From NCBI GenBank assembly GCA_964530325.1, contig CAZHAX010000005.1:1-64000 (forward strand): a stretch of 64,000 nucleotides of DNA. Direction: 5' to 3'. Shown in pieces: positions 24,460 to 32,495 of the stretch. Source of the DNA: CAZHAX01 sp964530325 (GTDB lineage: Bacteria > Chloroflexota > Anaerolineae > B4-G1). The notes beneath the pieces were generated by a model. It saw only the letters and a program-made list of their open reading frames with translations. It was not told the DNA's origin and made no database searches. The first letter of the stretch is position 1. Every line of letters begins with the position of its first letter. The position numbers and the translations under genes are program-made.

Positions 24460-25236
24460 ATGGGCAGCTGGAGAGCAGCGGCTCGCCAGACGTGGCTTGA
24501 GCTGCGCGGCGGGCCGCGCAGCTTGCTGGTTGCCTGGGTGCTGCTCCAGCTCTCGATGCCCTTTACCCGCCTGGCCTTCGGCGATGCTGCTCTCTATACC
24601 AACATTGCCTTGAGTGTGCTGCTCCAGGCGGCTACTTCTCTGGCTATTCTGGCACGGGCGTGGCAAAGGCGGCGGGTGGCGCTGGCCGTCGTGACCGTGG
24701 CCGTGCTGGCCTGGGGCCTGGAGGCTGTCGGATCGGCGACCGGCTTCCCCTTTGGGAGCTACCATTACACCGGCCGGCTTCAGCCCCAGCTGGCGCACGT
24801 TCCCGTACTGATTCCCCTGGCCTGGCTGATGATGCTGCCACCGGCCTGGGCCGTGGCCAGCGCCTTGTGCCGCCGCTGCCGGGCCATTCGGTTTGCCCTG
24901 GTAGCGGCGGTTGCCTTCACCGCCTGGGATTTGTTCCTTGACCCGCAGATGGTGGAGTGGAACCTATGGGTATGGGACGAGCCCGGTGCCTACTTCGGCA
25001 TACCTCTACAGAACTACCTGGGCTGGCTTGTCGGCAGTGCCTTGATCACAGCCGGCGTGCGGCCGGCCCCGCTGCGCTCACAGGGCCTGGTACTCATATA
25101 CGGGCTGACCTGGCTTCTGGAGACGGTGGGGCTGGCCATCTTCTGGGGTCTGCCTGGCCCGGCCCTTTGCGGATTCGTGGCCATGGGCGTATTCGTTCTG
25201 CTGGCCTGGCGCTCGGAAGGGGGCGGGCTTGGTTGA
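24460..25236 (+). CDS. cruF: CruF-family carotenoid 1,2-hydratase
   Basis: A 258-aa membrane protein with about seven hydrophobic segments, matching the CruF/bisanhydrobacterioruberin hydratase family. Recognisable blocks are FPFGSYHYT, VPVLIPLAWLMM, AWDLFLDPQMV and YFGIPLQNYLGW. Family members add water across the terminal 1,2 double bond of a psi end, for example gamma-carotene to 1'-hydroxy-gamma-carotene. The free hydroxyl is where a sugar is attached, which fits the glycosyltransferase gene at 27727. The next gene overlaps its end by 8 nt. Confidence 0.88.
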   Translation: MGSWRAAARQTWLELRGGPRSLLVAWVLLQLSMPFTRLAFGDAALYTNIALSVLLQAATSLAILARAWQRRRVALAVVTVAVLAWGLEAVGSATGFPFGSYHYTGRLQPQLAHVPVLIPLAWLMMLPPAWAVASALCRRCRAIRFALVAAVAFTAWDLFLDPQMVEWNLWVWDEPGAYFGIPLQNYLGWLVGSALITAGVRPAPLRSQGLVLIYGLTWLLETVGLAIFWGLPGPALCGFVAMGVFVLLAWRSEGGGLG

Positions 25237-26212
25237 ACAGCCGTTCGCCATTCCGGTCGTTGTCGTGCGCAGGTATCTGGCATTTGATCACTGCCGCTAC
25301 AACGGGGAGACGATCCCGGACGCGTTAGCGGAGAGGATGAAGCCTCACGTGCGCTACCGGACGGTATGGCCGGCGGCGGAGATCGAACTCGGGGCGGGGC
25401 GCAGACCCAGCCGCGTGGTCGCTGCTGGGTGCCAGCCGCGGCTCATTCAGAGCGACACCGGGGTCGGCATCACCAGCCGCACGACCGAGTACGTCGAGGG
25501 CTTCTTCCGGTCGCTCGGGCCGGTTGATGGCTTTGTCCTGAAGAACCGCTCCCCATCGTGCGGGATCAACGACGTGCGGGCCTACTCCGAAGATGGAAAG
25601 GGCGCCGGCAAGTGGAGGGGGAGCGGCTTCTTCGGAGGTGCCGTTACCCAACGCTTCTCTCATCTAGCTGTCGAGAACGAGGGACGGCTCAGGAACCACA
25701 GGATTCGCCATCACTTCCCTACCAGGTTGTTGACCCTGGCCGCCTTCCGCCAGGTGCGGGAGTCCGGCCAAGCCAAGGATCTGCTCCAGCCTCAGGCAAG
25801 GAACAAGCTGCTGCTGATGGCCTACAGCCAGACGGAGCTGCGGGTGCTGGGCAGGCTGGCGGCCCACCAGGAGAGGCGCCCCTTGTCCGAGTTGGTGCTT
25901 GACTATGAGCATCATCTTCAGTCCGCGCTCTCCCGGCCCGCCCGCTGCACGTCGAGGATCAACGTCATGCAGCACGGGCTGGGCCACTTCTCCAAGCAGC
26001 CTGCTCGAGCGGAGAAGCGGCACTTCGTGCAGACCCTGGAGCGCTATCGGGAGAGCAAGGTCCCTTCCAGCACGCTGACCGGTCTGGCGGCCGGCCGGGT
26101 AGTTCGCTTCCAGCAGCCCTATCTGATGGAGCAGAAGATGTTCCAGCCCTGCCTGGACAACCTGGTGGATGGGACCGACTCGGGCAAGGAGCAGGCATGC
26201 TCAGGCGAGTGA
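25229..26212 (+). CDS. YbgA-like protein (DUF523-DUF1722) with two cluster cysteines lost
   Basis: A 327-aa protein with an N-terminal DUF523-like domain (1-150) and a C-terminal DUF1722 domain (160-310). In related proteins DUF523 holds three Cys for an iron-sulfur cluster, in SxCL, CPE and SPSCG. Here the first reads RRY16LAFDHCRYNG, the second VW47PAAEIELG, and only C111 in RSPSCG remains, so a 4Fe-4S cluster is unlikely unless C22 or C68 substitute. E. coli ybgA lies next to the photolyase gene phr, and here a photolyase remnant lies in the same cluster. The start is TTG at 25229, overlapping cruF, so translation is probably coupled. Confidence 0.82.
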   Translation: MVEQPFAIPVVVVRRYLAFDHCRYNGETIPDALAERMKPHVRYRTVWPAAEIELGAGRRPSRVVAAGCQPRLIQSDTGVGITSRTTEYVEGFFRSLGPVDGFVLKNRSPSCGINDVRAYSEDGKGAGKWRGSGFFGGAVTQRFSHLAVENEGRLRNHRIRHHFPTRLLTLAAFRQVRESGQAKDLLQPQARNKLLLMAYSQTELRVLGRLAAHQERRPLSELVLDYEHHLQSALSRPARCTSRINVMQHGLGHFSKQPARAEKRHFVQTLERYRESKVPSSTLTGLAAGRVVRFQQPYLMEQKMFQPCLDNLVDGTDSGKEQACSGE

Positions 26213-26297
26213 TTCCGCCGGTGGGTCGCTGTTTGCCCAGGGCGCTCTGCAGCGCAGGTCTCCCCCAGATCGTGAAGTCTTCTTGTGCAGGGGTGCT

Positions 26298-27131
26298 ATG
26301 ACGTACTTCGGCTTTCTGGCGATCTTCCTGGCCATGCCCTTGGCGCTGCTCGGACTGGTCTGCGTACGGGACATGCGTCGCGGCCGTCGCCTGCCGCGGA
26401 GTCTGCAGGCCTGGCCGCTCTGGGTAGCGCTGGCGGCGCACGCCGTCGTAGCCGTCCTCTACACGACCCCTTGGGACAACTACCTGGTGGCAACCGGCGT
26501 CTGGGGGTATGACCCCCGCCTGGTGGCCGGGATCACGCTCGGCTGGGTGCCACTGGAGGAATACATCTTCTTCGCGCTGCAACCGCTCCTCGCCGGCCTG
26601 TGGTTGGCCATGCTGGCGCGCAGGGTGCCGGACGAAGGGAGGCCGGTCTCCGCCGATCCGCGCCTGCGCCGCGGCGCAACCGCTGTGGCCGGATCTGTGT
26701 GGCTGGCCTCGCTGATCGCGCTTCTCTCGGGCTGGAAGCCGGCCACCTATCTAGCCTTGGAGCTGGTCTGGGCCCTTCCCGCGATCATAGGCCAGCTGGC
26801 CTTCGGCGCCGACGTACTCTGGCACTGGCGCCGCCTCATCGCGCTTGTGCTGGTGCCGGCTACCCTCTTTCTCTCGGCGGCGGATGCGCTTGCCATTTCC
26901 CAGGGCATATGGGCGGTTGCCCCGGAGCAGTCACTGAACCTGCTGCTGGGCTCGGTGCTCCCATTCGAGGAATTCATGTTCTTCCTGCTGACGACTACGC
27001 TGCTTGTATTCGGGGTCGTCCTCGTGCTGTCACAGGAGAGCAAGCGCCGTGCCCCCGTTCCCGTGCGCCGAGGGCGGGAGCGCGAGGCCAGAGATGGCAG
27101 GCCAGCGGATGGGACCGGAGGTCAGCCGTGA
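26298..27131 (+). CDS. Two-repeat lycopene cyclase (CrtYcd-type)
   Basis: A 277-aa membrane protein with two tandem lycopene-cyclase domains, about 7-8 hydrophobic segments. Repeat one has PWDNY (58-62), VWGYDP and PLEEYIFF (85-92). Repeat two has DALAISQGIW and LPFEEFMFF. This fused arrangement corresponds to the actinobacterial CrtYc/CrtYd pair and to archaeal CrtY. It would form beta rings on lycopene, giving gamma- or beta-carotene. The last 35 residues are charged and likely cytoplasmic. The ATG at 26298 is the first residue of the first membrane helix. plsY overlaps its stop (GTGA). Confidence 0.88.
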   Translation: MTYFGFLAIFLAMPLALLGLVCVRDMRRGRRLPRSLQAWPLWVALAAHAVVAVLYTTPWDNYLVATGVWGYDPRLVAGITLGWVPLEEYIFFALQPLLAGLWLAMLARRVPDEGRPVSADPRLRRGATAVAGSVWLASLIALLSGWKPATYLALELVWALPAIIGQLAFGADVLWHWRRLIALVLVPATLFLSAADALAISQGIWAVAPEQSLNLLLGSVLPFEEFMFFLLTTTLLVFGVVLVLSQESKRRAPVPVRRGREREARDGRPADGTGGQP

Positions 27132-27730
27132 CGATCTCCTTCACCATCCTGGGTCTCGTGGCTGGATCGCTGCCCCTATCTCTCTGGGCGGGCAGGCTGC
27201 TGCAGGGCATCGATGTGCGGGATTACGGGGATGGCAACCCCGGGGCAACGAATGCCTGGCGGGCCGGAGGTTGGCAGCTGGGAGTGCCTGCGCTGTTGCT
27301 CGACTACCTGAAGGGTGTGATACCCGTTGCCCTCGCCTACTTCGTGGCCGGCGTCGGCGGCTGGTCGCTCGTCCCCGTGGCCTTGGCTCCGGTGCTGGGC
27401 AGCGCTTTCTCGCCCTTTCTTCGCTTCCGCGGCGGCAAGTCTGTGGCGGTGACCTTCGGCATATGGACCGGCCTGACGCTCGGCCAGGGGCCCATCGTTC
27501 TGGGGCTGCTGCTGGGCCTGCTGACCGCTGTCCAGGCCGGCGACGCGTGGACGGTGGTCCTGGCCCTGTCTGGCCTGCTTGCTCACCTTATGCTGATGCG
27601 CTGTGGCCCCGTACTGCCGGCGATTTGCCTGGGTAACATTGCCGTGCTGGTGTGGACGCACAGTCAGGGGCTAGCCGAGCCAATCCGGCTCCGACGCTGG
27701 CTGAGTGGACTGATTGGGAGAGTTGGTTGA
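27128..27730 (+). CDS. Divergent PlsY-family acyltransferase
   Basis: A 200-aa five-segment membrane protein of the PlsY family, which acylates glycerol 3-phosphate from acyl phosphate. Motif 1 reads GDGNPGATN instead of GSGNxGATN, motif 2 LDYLKG is kept, and motif 3 reads GGKSVAVTFG instead of GGKGVATxxG; the usual C-terminal H/N/R segment is also altered. It lies inside the carotenoid operon with overlaps on both sides (GTGA with the cyclase, TTGA with the glycosyltransferase). Either it is the housekeeping PlsY, or a paralog that acylates a carotenoid glycoside; position and motif drift favour the second, but this is inference. Confidence 0.85.
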   Translation: MTISFTILGLVAGSLPLSLWAGRLLQGIDVRDYGDGNPGATNAWRAGGWQLGVPALLLDYLKGVIPVALAYFVAGVGGWSLVPVALAPVLGSAFSPFLRFRGGKSVAVTFGIWTGLTLGQGPIVLGLLLGLLTAVQAGDAWTVVLALSGLLAHLMLMRCGPVLPAICLGNIAVLVWTHSQGLAEPIRLRRWLSGLIGRVG

Positions 27731-28890
27731 GCGATCTCTGGCAGTGGCAAGGGGCTGGCCTGGTGGCTTTCGTCGCCCTGCTTCTCCTCATTGCTGTGAC
27801 TAACCTCCACTATTTGCGGCGCTTGGGAACGTACTGCCCGCTGGCAGCCCTGCCGCGTGTGTCCATGCTCGTTCCCGCCCGGAACGAGGAGAGGAGCATC
27901 GAGCGCTGCCTGCGGTCCTTGCTGGACCAGCAGTACCCCGACTTCGAAGTTATCGTCCTGGACGACCAGTCGACCGACCGGACCCCTGCGTTGGCTGCCG
28001 ACCTGGCGGGGCGTGAGCCCAGGCTGTACGCGATCGAGGGAAAGCCGCCGCCGGCCGGCTGGCTGGGAAAGCACTGGGCTTGCCACCAGCTGGCCAAGTC
28101 GGCGAGCGGCAACCTGCTTCTCTTCACTGATGCAGACACCGTCCATGACCCACAGGCGCTGGCGGCCGCGGTTGCCGCTCTCTCTGCCGAGAAGGCGGAT
28201 CTCCTGTCCGCGATGCCGCGCCAAGAGGTGGTCACCTGGAGCGAGAAGCTCGTTCTTCCCGTACTGCCCTGGAGCTTCTTTGCTTTCCTGCCCCTGGGCA
28301 TCGCCTTTCGGCTGCGCTCTCCGTCGCTGGCGGCCGCGGTGGGGCAGTTCATGCTCTTCCGGCGCTCGGCCTACGAGCAGGTTGGCGGACATGCTGCAGT
28401 CCGGCAGGACGTGGTCGACGATATCGCCCTGGCGCGCCGGATCAAGTACCACGGCCTGCGCTGGAGGCTGGTCGACGGAGGGGACCGTCTGCGCTGCCGC
28501 ATGTACAGGAGCTGGACCGAGATTCGGGATGGCTTCAGCAAGAATCTCTTGGGAGCCTTCGGCTACAGGCTGGCCCTCTTCTCGTTCGTCTGGCTCTGGC
28601 TGGGCGTCGCCTTCTGGCAGCCGCTCGCAACACTCGGCCTGTTTGCGGCGGGAGTCACTCTGCCCTCGTACGCTCCTGCACAGGCGATCGCGGCCATGGT
28701 GCTCTCCCTAGCTCTCTGGTCGGTCTCCCACCGCCGCTTTCACTTCCCGCTCTACCTGGTCCCTCTCTACCCAATCTCGATTCTGCTGGTCCAGATTCTT
28801 GCCGCCCGTTCGCTCCTGGTCACGCTTGCCGGAAGGGCGACGTGGAAGGGCCGCTCCGTCGCCAAGCCGCCGCGCCGGGCCCGGCACTGA
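27727..28890 (+). CDS. GT2 glycosyltransferase, probable carotenoid glycosyltransferase
   Basis: A 387-aa membrane-bound GT-A enzyme. A first membrane helix (about 8-30) is followed by the GT2 domain with VPARNEERSIERCL, the LDDQSTD strand, the DxD-type FTDADTVHDP and the catalytic-base region QDVVDDIALARRIK. Three or four helices form the C terminus. It resembles CruC/CrtQ-type enzymes that glycosylate hydroxy-carotenoids; with CruF upstream it would add a sugar to the 1'-hydroxyl. I take TTG at 27727, which overlaps the plsY stop and has GGGAG before it. A GTG at 27652 is possible but would overlap plsY by 79 nt. Confidence 0.88.
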   Translation: MSDLWQWQGAGLVAFVALLLLIAVTNLHYLRRLGTYCPLAALPRVSMLVPARNEERSIERCLRSLLDQQYPDFEVIVLDDQSTDRTPALAADLAGREPRLYAIEGKPPPAGWLGKHWACHQLAKSASGNLLLFTDADTVHDPQALAAAVAALSAEKADLLSAMPRQEVVTWSEKLVLPVLPWSFFAFLPLGIAFRLRSPSLAAAVGQFMLFRRSAYEQVGGHAAVRQDVVDDIALARRIKYHGLRWRLVDGGDRLRCRMYRSWTEIRDGFSKNLLGAFGYRLALFSFVWLWLGVAFWQPLATLGLFAAGVTLPSYAPAQAIAAMVLSLALWSVSHRRFHFPLYLVPLYPISILLVQILAARSLLVTLAGRATWKGRSVAKPPRRARH

Positions 28891-28894
28891 CGAC

Positions 28895-28911
28895 CCTGCG
28901 GAGCCCGCAGG
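28895..28911 (+). terminator. Weak hairpin after the carotenoid operon
   Basis: CCTGCGG (28895-28901) pairs with CCGCAGG (28905-28911) around a 3-nt loop just after the glycosyltransferase stop. There is no U tract, so termination is uncertain. Confidence 0.4.
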
Positions 28912-28931
28912 CGGCTGCAGCCGATGCTCTC

Positions 28932-28959
28932 TTGCCCGGTTCCCGTTCCGTGGTACAAT
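28932..28959 (+). promoter_or_regulatory. Promoter of the spermidine-synthase-like gene
   Basis: TTGCCC (28932-28937), 16-bp spacer ending TGG, TACAAT (28954-28959). Start near 28966, giving a leader of about 60 nt before the TTG at 29025. Confidence 0.65.
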
Positions 28960-29024
28960 CGCCGCGGCCAGCGGCCATCCGATGGCGCTGAAGAGGGCCA
29001 CTAGTAGCAGCCCAGGGGGTAACC

Positions 29025-31442
29025 TTGCGAGTAGAGCGCCGGCAACTCATCGGGGTATTCCTCGTCACACTGGCGACGCTCAATCTGGAGATCGTGCTGA
29101 CGCGCATATTCTCCGTCATGATGCGCTATCACTTCGCCTTCCTATCCATCTCCCTGGCGTTGATCGGGAGCGCCGTGTCCGGGGCCGTGCTCTACTTCCT
29201 GCCCCGCCTGTCTGAGCCGCAGAATGCTCGGCGCTGGATCGGACGGCTGGCCCTGCTGCTGGCGGTCTCCGTACCGCTTACCTTCCTGCTGTATCTCCAT
29301 ATCCCGCTGCGTATCGATCAGCTGCGCGAAGGGCTGCCCGCCGTGCAGGTGCTGTGGCTGGCCTTGATCTGTCTTGATCTGACCGTCCCCTTCTTCCTTT
29401 CGGGGCTGATTGTCTCCTTGACCCTCTCGGCCTGGTCCGGCAGCGCGGGCCGGGTCTACTGGGCGGACCTGAGCGGCGCTGCCGCCGGATGCCTGGTTAG
29501 CGTCATGTCTCTGGAGGCCTTGGGTGGGGCTGGTGCCTTACTTTCAGCAGGTGCACTCGCCGCCATCTCTGCTCTGGTACTTGCCTGGTCGGGCCGGCTC
29601 AAGCAAATCGTGGCCCCTCTGGTGGTCTTGGCGGCCCTGGTAGTTGTGATCTGGGGGAACGCTGCGCAGGGCTTGATACTGATCTCGACCGAGATGTCCG
29701 GCCTGGAGGAGGCTCCCCGGGTCTATGAGCGCTGGAACACCCACTCCATGGTCACCGTCTACGAGGTCGCCGGGTACCCCTGGTTCTGGTCGGTCAGCCC
29801 CAGCTCCTGGGACCAGGTCGTGGAGAAGGAGATCTGGCTGGGGCACGCCATGCTGCTCATCGACGCCATAGCCGGCACGCCGATCCAGGAGTTCCACAGC
29901 GACTTCCGTGAGGTGGGCTTCCTGAACTACGATCTGACGTCGGTCGTATACCGGCTCGCCGAGAGCCCGACGACGCTGGTAATCGGGCCCGGCGGAGGGA
30001 GGGACGTACTGGCGGCCCTGGCGGCAGGCGCTCCCCACGTGACAGCAGTGGAGGTCAACCCGGCCGTCGTCGAGGCGGTTCGCGGGCCCTACGGAGATTT
30101 CTCCGGCCATCTCTACGACCGGGCCGACGTCAGCGTCTTTGTGGCCGACGCTCGAGGGTTCGTGGCCCGCAGCACAGAGCGGTACGACGTCATCCAGGCC
30201 TCGCTGATCGACACCTGGGCAGCAGGCGGCTCCGGAGCCTTTGCGCTTTCGGAGAACAGCCTCTATACGGCGGAGGCGTTCAGTACCTACTACGACCACC
30301 TGACCGACGACGGCATGCTGTCCGTCTCCCGCTGGTACATCCCCGAGAATCCGGCGGAGATGCTCAGGCTGGCCTCGACCGCCATGGCCGGCTGGTCCTC
30401 CGCCGGCGTGGACGACCCCCGGGAACACGTGATCGTCGTGACTCAGGAGAAGCCGTACAGCCTGGTAGGCTGGCTGGGAACCGCGATATTCACACGGGCC
30501 CCCGTCACTGCAGAGCAGGTAGCCGCCCTGGAGGAGCAGGCGCAGTTGCTCGACTTCATCATCCTCTACGCCCCCGGCCTGGGAGTCGACACAAAGGTCG
30601 GCGAATTCATCCAGGCCGAGGATCAATCTGCCGCCATCTCCGCCTACCCGCTTGACGTCTCGCCGGCTACGGATGACCGGCCGTTCTTCTTCAACGTCTT
30701 CCGGTTCAGCGACCTGCTCGACCCGCCGACGCAGTCGCAGGAGGACTACGGACGGGAGACCATCCTGTTCTTGGCCTGCGTGCTTGCAATCACCGTTCTG
30801 ATGGCGGCCTTCCTCATTCTCGTGCCCCTCGGCCTGGCAGCCCGGAGGCGCGGCCTGGCCCGTCCACCGAGGTGGCTCCTGGTCTTCTTCGGTGCGCTGG
30901 GCGCGGGCTTCATGCTCGTCGAGATGCCCACGATCCAGCGCCTGTCTGTCTACCTGGGCCGGCCAGTCTACTCTCTGGCGGTGGTTCTCTTCTCGCTGCT
31001 TCTCTTCAGCAGCCTGGGGGGACTCTATTCCCAGCGACGCCTGGAGGCGACCTCGCCGCGGATGCGCGGGGTGTTCGCACTGCTCGTGGGCCTGATCGTC
31101 GCTCAAGCCGTCTGTGCACCCTGGATCTTGACAGCGACGACGGGCTGGGTGCTGGGCGCCAGGCTGGCCGTCGCCGTGGCCCTCCTCGCTCCACTAGGGC
31201 TGCTGATGGGAATGCCCTTCCCCACTGTAATGCGCTGGGCCGGGACCGAGTTGCCTGGGGTGGTAGGATGGCTTTGGGGGGTGAACGGGGTGACGTCCGT
31301 TCTGGGCTCGACGCTGGCCATGGCTCTCGGAATCCACGTCGGACTCCGGGCCGTGCTCCTCGCTGCCGCCGCCCTCTATGGCCTGGCCGGCCTGGTGCTG
31401 GTCACGCGTGCCCGCCGCGCACAGGGCATCCAGCAGGTCTAG
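29025..31442 (+). CDS. Membrane-bound spermidine-synthase-like protein
   Basis: An 805-aa protein in three parts: about six N-terminal membrane segments (1-210), a central methyltransferase-fold domain (about 300-480), and about seven C-terminal segments (from 575). The central domain has the nucleotide-binding loop VIGPGGGRDVLAAL, the acidic strand end AVEVNPAVVEA and VFVADARGF, and an aminopropyltransferase-like layout. Such fused transporter/spermidine synthase proteins are common in Chloroflexota and other environmental bacteria and have no proven substrate. The start is TTG with CAGGGGG upstream. The stop codon overlaps that of the convergent gene at a shared CTAG. Confidence 0.85.
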   Translation: MRVERRQLIGVFLVTLATLNLEIVLTRIFSVMMRYHFAFLSISLALIGSAVSGAVLYFLPRLSEPQNARRWIGRLALLLAVSVPLTFLLYLHIPLRIDQLREGLPAVQVLWLALICLDLTVPFFLSGLIVSLTLSAWSGSAGRVYWADLSGAAAGCLVSVMSLEALGGAGALLSAGALAAISALVLAWSGRLKQIVAPLVVLAALVVVIWGNAAQGLILISTEMSGLEEAPRVYERWNTHSMVTVYEVAGYPWFWSVSPSSWDQVVEKEIWLGHAMLLIDAIAGTPIQEFHSDFREVGFLNYDLTSVVYRLAESPTTLVIGPGGGRDVLAALAAGAPHVTAVEVNPAVVEAVRGPYGDFSGHLYDRADVSVFVADARGFVARSTERYDVIQASLIDTWAAGGSGAFALSENSLYTAEAFSTYYDHLTDDGMLSVSRWYIPENPAEMLRLASTAMAGWSSAGVDDPREHVIVVTQEKPYSLVGWLGTAIFTRAPVTAEQVAALEEQAQLLDFIILYAPGLGVDTKVGEFIQAEDQSAAISAYPLDVSPATDDRPFFFNVFRFSDLLDPPTQSQEDYGRETILFLACVLAITVLMAAFLILVPLGLAARRRGLARPPRWLLVFFGALGAGFMLVEMPTIQRLSVYLGRPVYSLAVVLFSLLLFSSLGGLYSQRRLEATSPRMRGVFALLVGLIVAQAVCAPWILTATTGWVLGARLAVAVALLAPLGLLMGMPFPTVMRWAGTELPGVVGWLWGVNGVTSVLGSTLAMALGIHVGLRAVLLAAAALYGLAGLVLVTRARRAQGIQQV

Positions 31443-32101
31443 CCCTGGCCTTCGTTTGATCCGCCGGGCTGGACGGCCCGGCGGATGCCTGCGGCAGCTG
31501 CGGCCGCCAGGCCCAGCCCGCAGGCGAAGACCCCCCAACCCACCTGAGCCGGCCTCCCATACACTGCCGTCACGGACGGGTACAGCACCGCGTACTGCCA
31601 CAAGCCAAGACCCGCCCCTGCGGCTGCCAGCAGAGCGAGAATACCTCCCCGTGCCCGCGGCCCGAGGCGCCAGGCCAGCGGCGCCAGCAGCGCCAGCAGT
31701 CCCCCGGCTACTGCCACCGCTGCCTGGGCGGTGTAGCGGCTGTCGGCGACGAACTGCGAACCGGCCGTCAGGGCGTCGTAGGCCGAGGTGACGAAGGCGT
31801 ACGGAAAGGCGGCGGCAAGGAGGACGGCGGCGCAGAGGGGCGGCGCCAGAAGGCGGGCTCGTGTGCGTATTGTCTCCCCGCTGACCATGGCCAGTACCAC
31901 CAGAGCCGCCGCGAAAGGCACGTAGAGAAACGCCCGGATCACGTGCGGGAACGACTTGGCGAACTCACCCAGCTCCAGACCGGTCATAGCCAGCCCTGCC
32001 GCGCTGTGATCGACCCAAGGTGCCAGACAGCCGGCTATGGCCAAGCCCAGGCCGCCAAGGACGATCGCGTTCTCCCAGTTCCAGCGGGCGGCTTCTCTCA
32101 T
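31439..32101 (-). CDS. Six-helix membrane protein of unknown function
   Basis: A 220-aa protein with six evident hydrophobic segments (about 11-30, 48-68, 75-97, 118-138, 148-172, 185-205) and short loops rich in Ala and Gly. I do not recognise a family. The start is the ATG at 32101; longer frames upstream overlap the next gene. It follows the small beta-rich protein gene by 11 nt, so it is the last gene of the VWA operon. Its stop overlaps the stop of the convergent spermidine-synthase-like gene. Confidence 0.75.
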   Translation of the reverse strand: MREAARWNWENAIVLGGLGLAIAGCLAPWVDHSAAGLAMTGLELGEFAKSFPHVIRAFLYVPFAAALVVLAMVSGETIRTRARLLAPPLCAAVLLAAAFPYAFVTSAYDALTAGSQFVADSRYTAQAAVAVAGGLLALLAPLAWRLGPRARGGILALLAAAGAGLGLWQYAVLYPSVTAVYGRPAQVGWGVFACGLGLAAAAAAGIRRAVQPGGSNEGQG

Positions 32102-32112
32102 TCGTGCTCTGT

Positions 32113-32448
32113 CTATCTCTTCGTGTGCAGGCGATAGAAGATCTCGGGGTCCTCTTCGAATACGTCGACCAGGTCCCAGGGCAGCTCGCCGAAGGACGGG
32201 GCCAATGGCACGTTCGCCGGAGGCCGCATCCTTCCCGGGCTCGAGGGAGGGGCACGGAATGGGCGAGGGGCCGGGACTTTCTTGCGCAGGATTCGGCCGT
32301 CGGGTGATAGGTGGCCCACGTATTCGCCGTATTGGCTGTAGACCTCGATACCGTCCAGCCAGGCGATCCACTCCCCGGAGGTGTCGAACAAGTACACGCC
32401 TTCGAGCATTGCTTCCCAGTTGCCCCTGTTTGAGTAGATCGGCCGCAT
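32113..32448 (-). CDS. Small beta-rich protein resembling the 4-fold beta flower family
   Basis: A 111-aa protein. Residues about 1-60 are beta-rich with an internal repeat-like rhythm (GVYLFDTSGEWIAWLDG, then VYSQYGEYVGHLSPDGRIL). A proline-rich stretch and a short acidic tail (VDVFEEDPEIF) follow. The pattern recalls the proteins described as 4-fold beta flower; I am not certain. No catalytic motif is seen. An in-frame GTG at 32466 exists, but the GGAGGG lies between it and the ATG at 32448, so the ATG is chosen. It lies between a VWA protein and a membrane protein. Confidence 0.7.
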   Translation of the reverse strand: MRPIYSNRGNWEAMLEGVYLFDTSGEWIAWLDGIEVYSQYGEYVGHLSPDGRILRKKVPAPRPFRAPPSSPGRMRPPANVPLAPSFGELPWDLVDVFEEDPEIFYRLHTKR

Positions 32449-32495
32449 GCTGGTTCTGCCCTCCACAGGCCGCGATCCGAGTTGAATCGCGCTGA

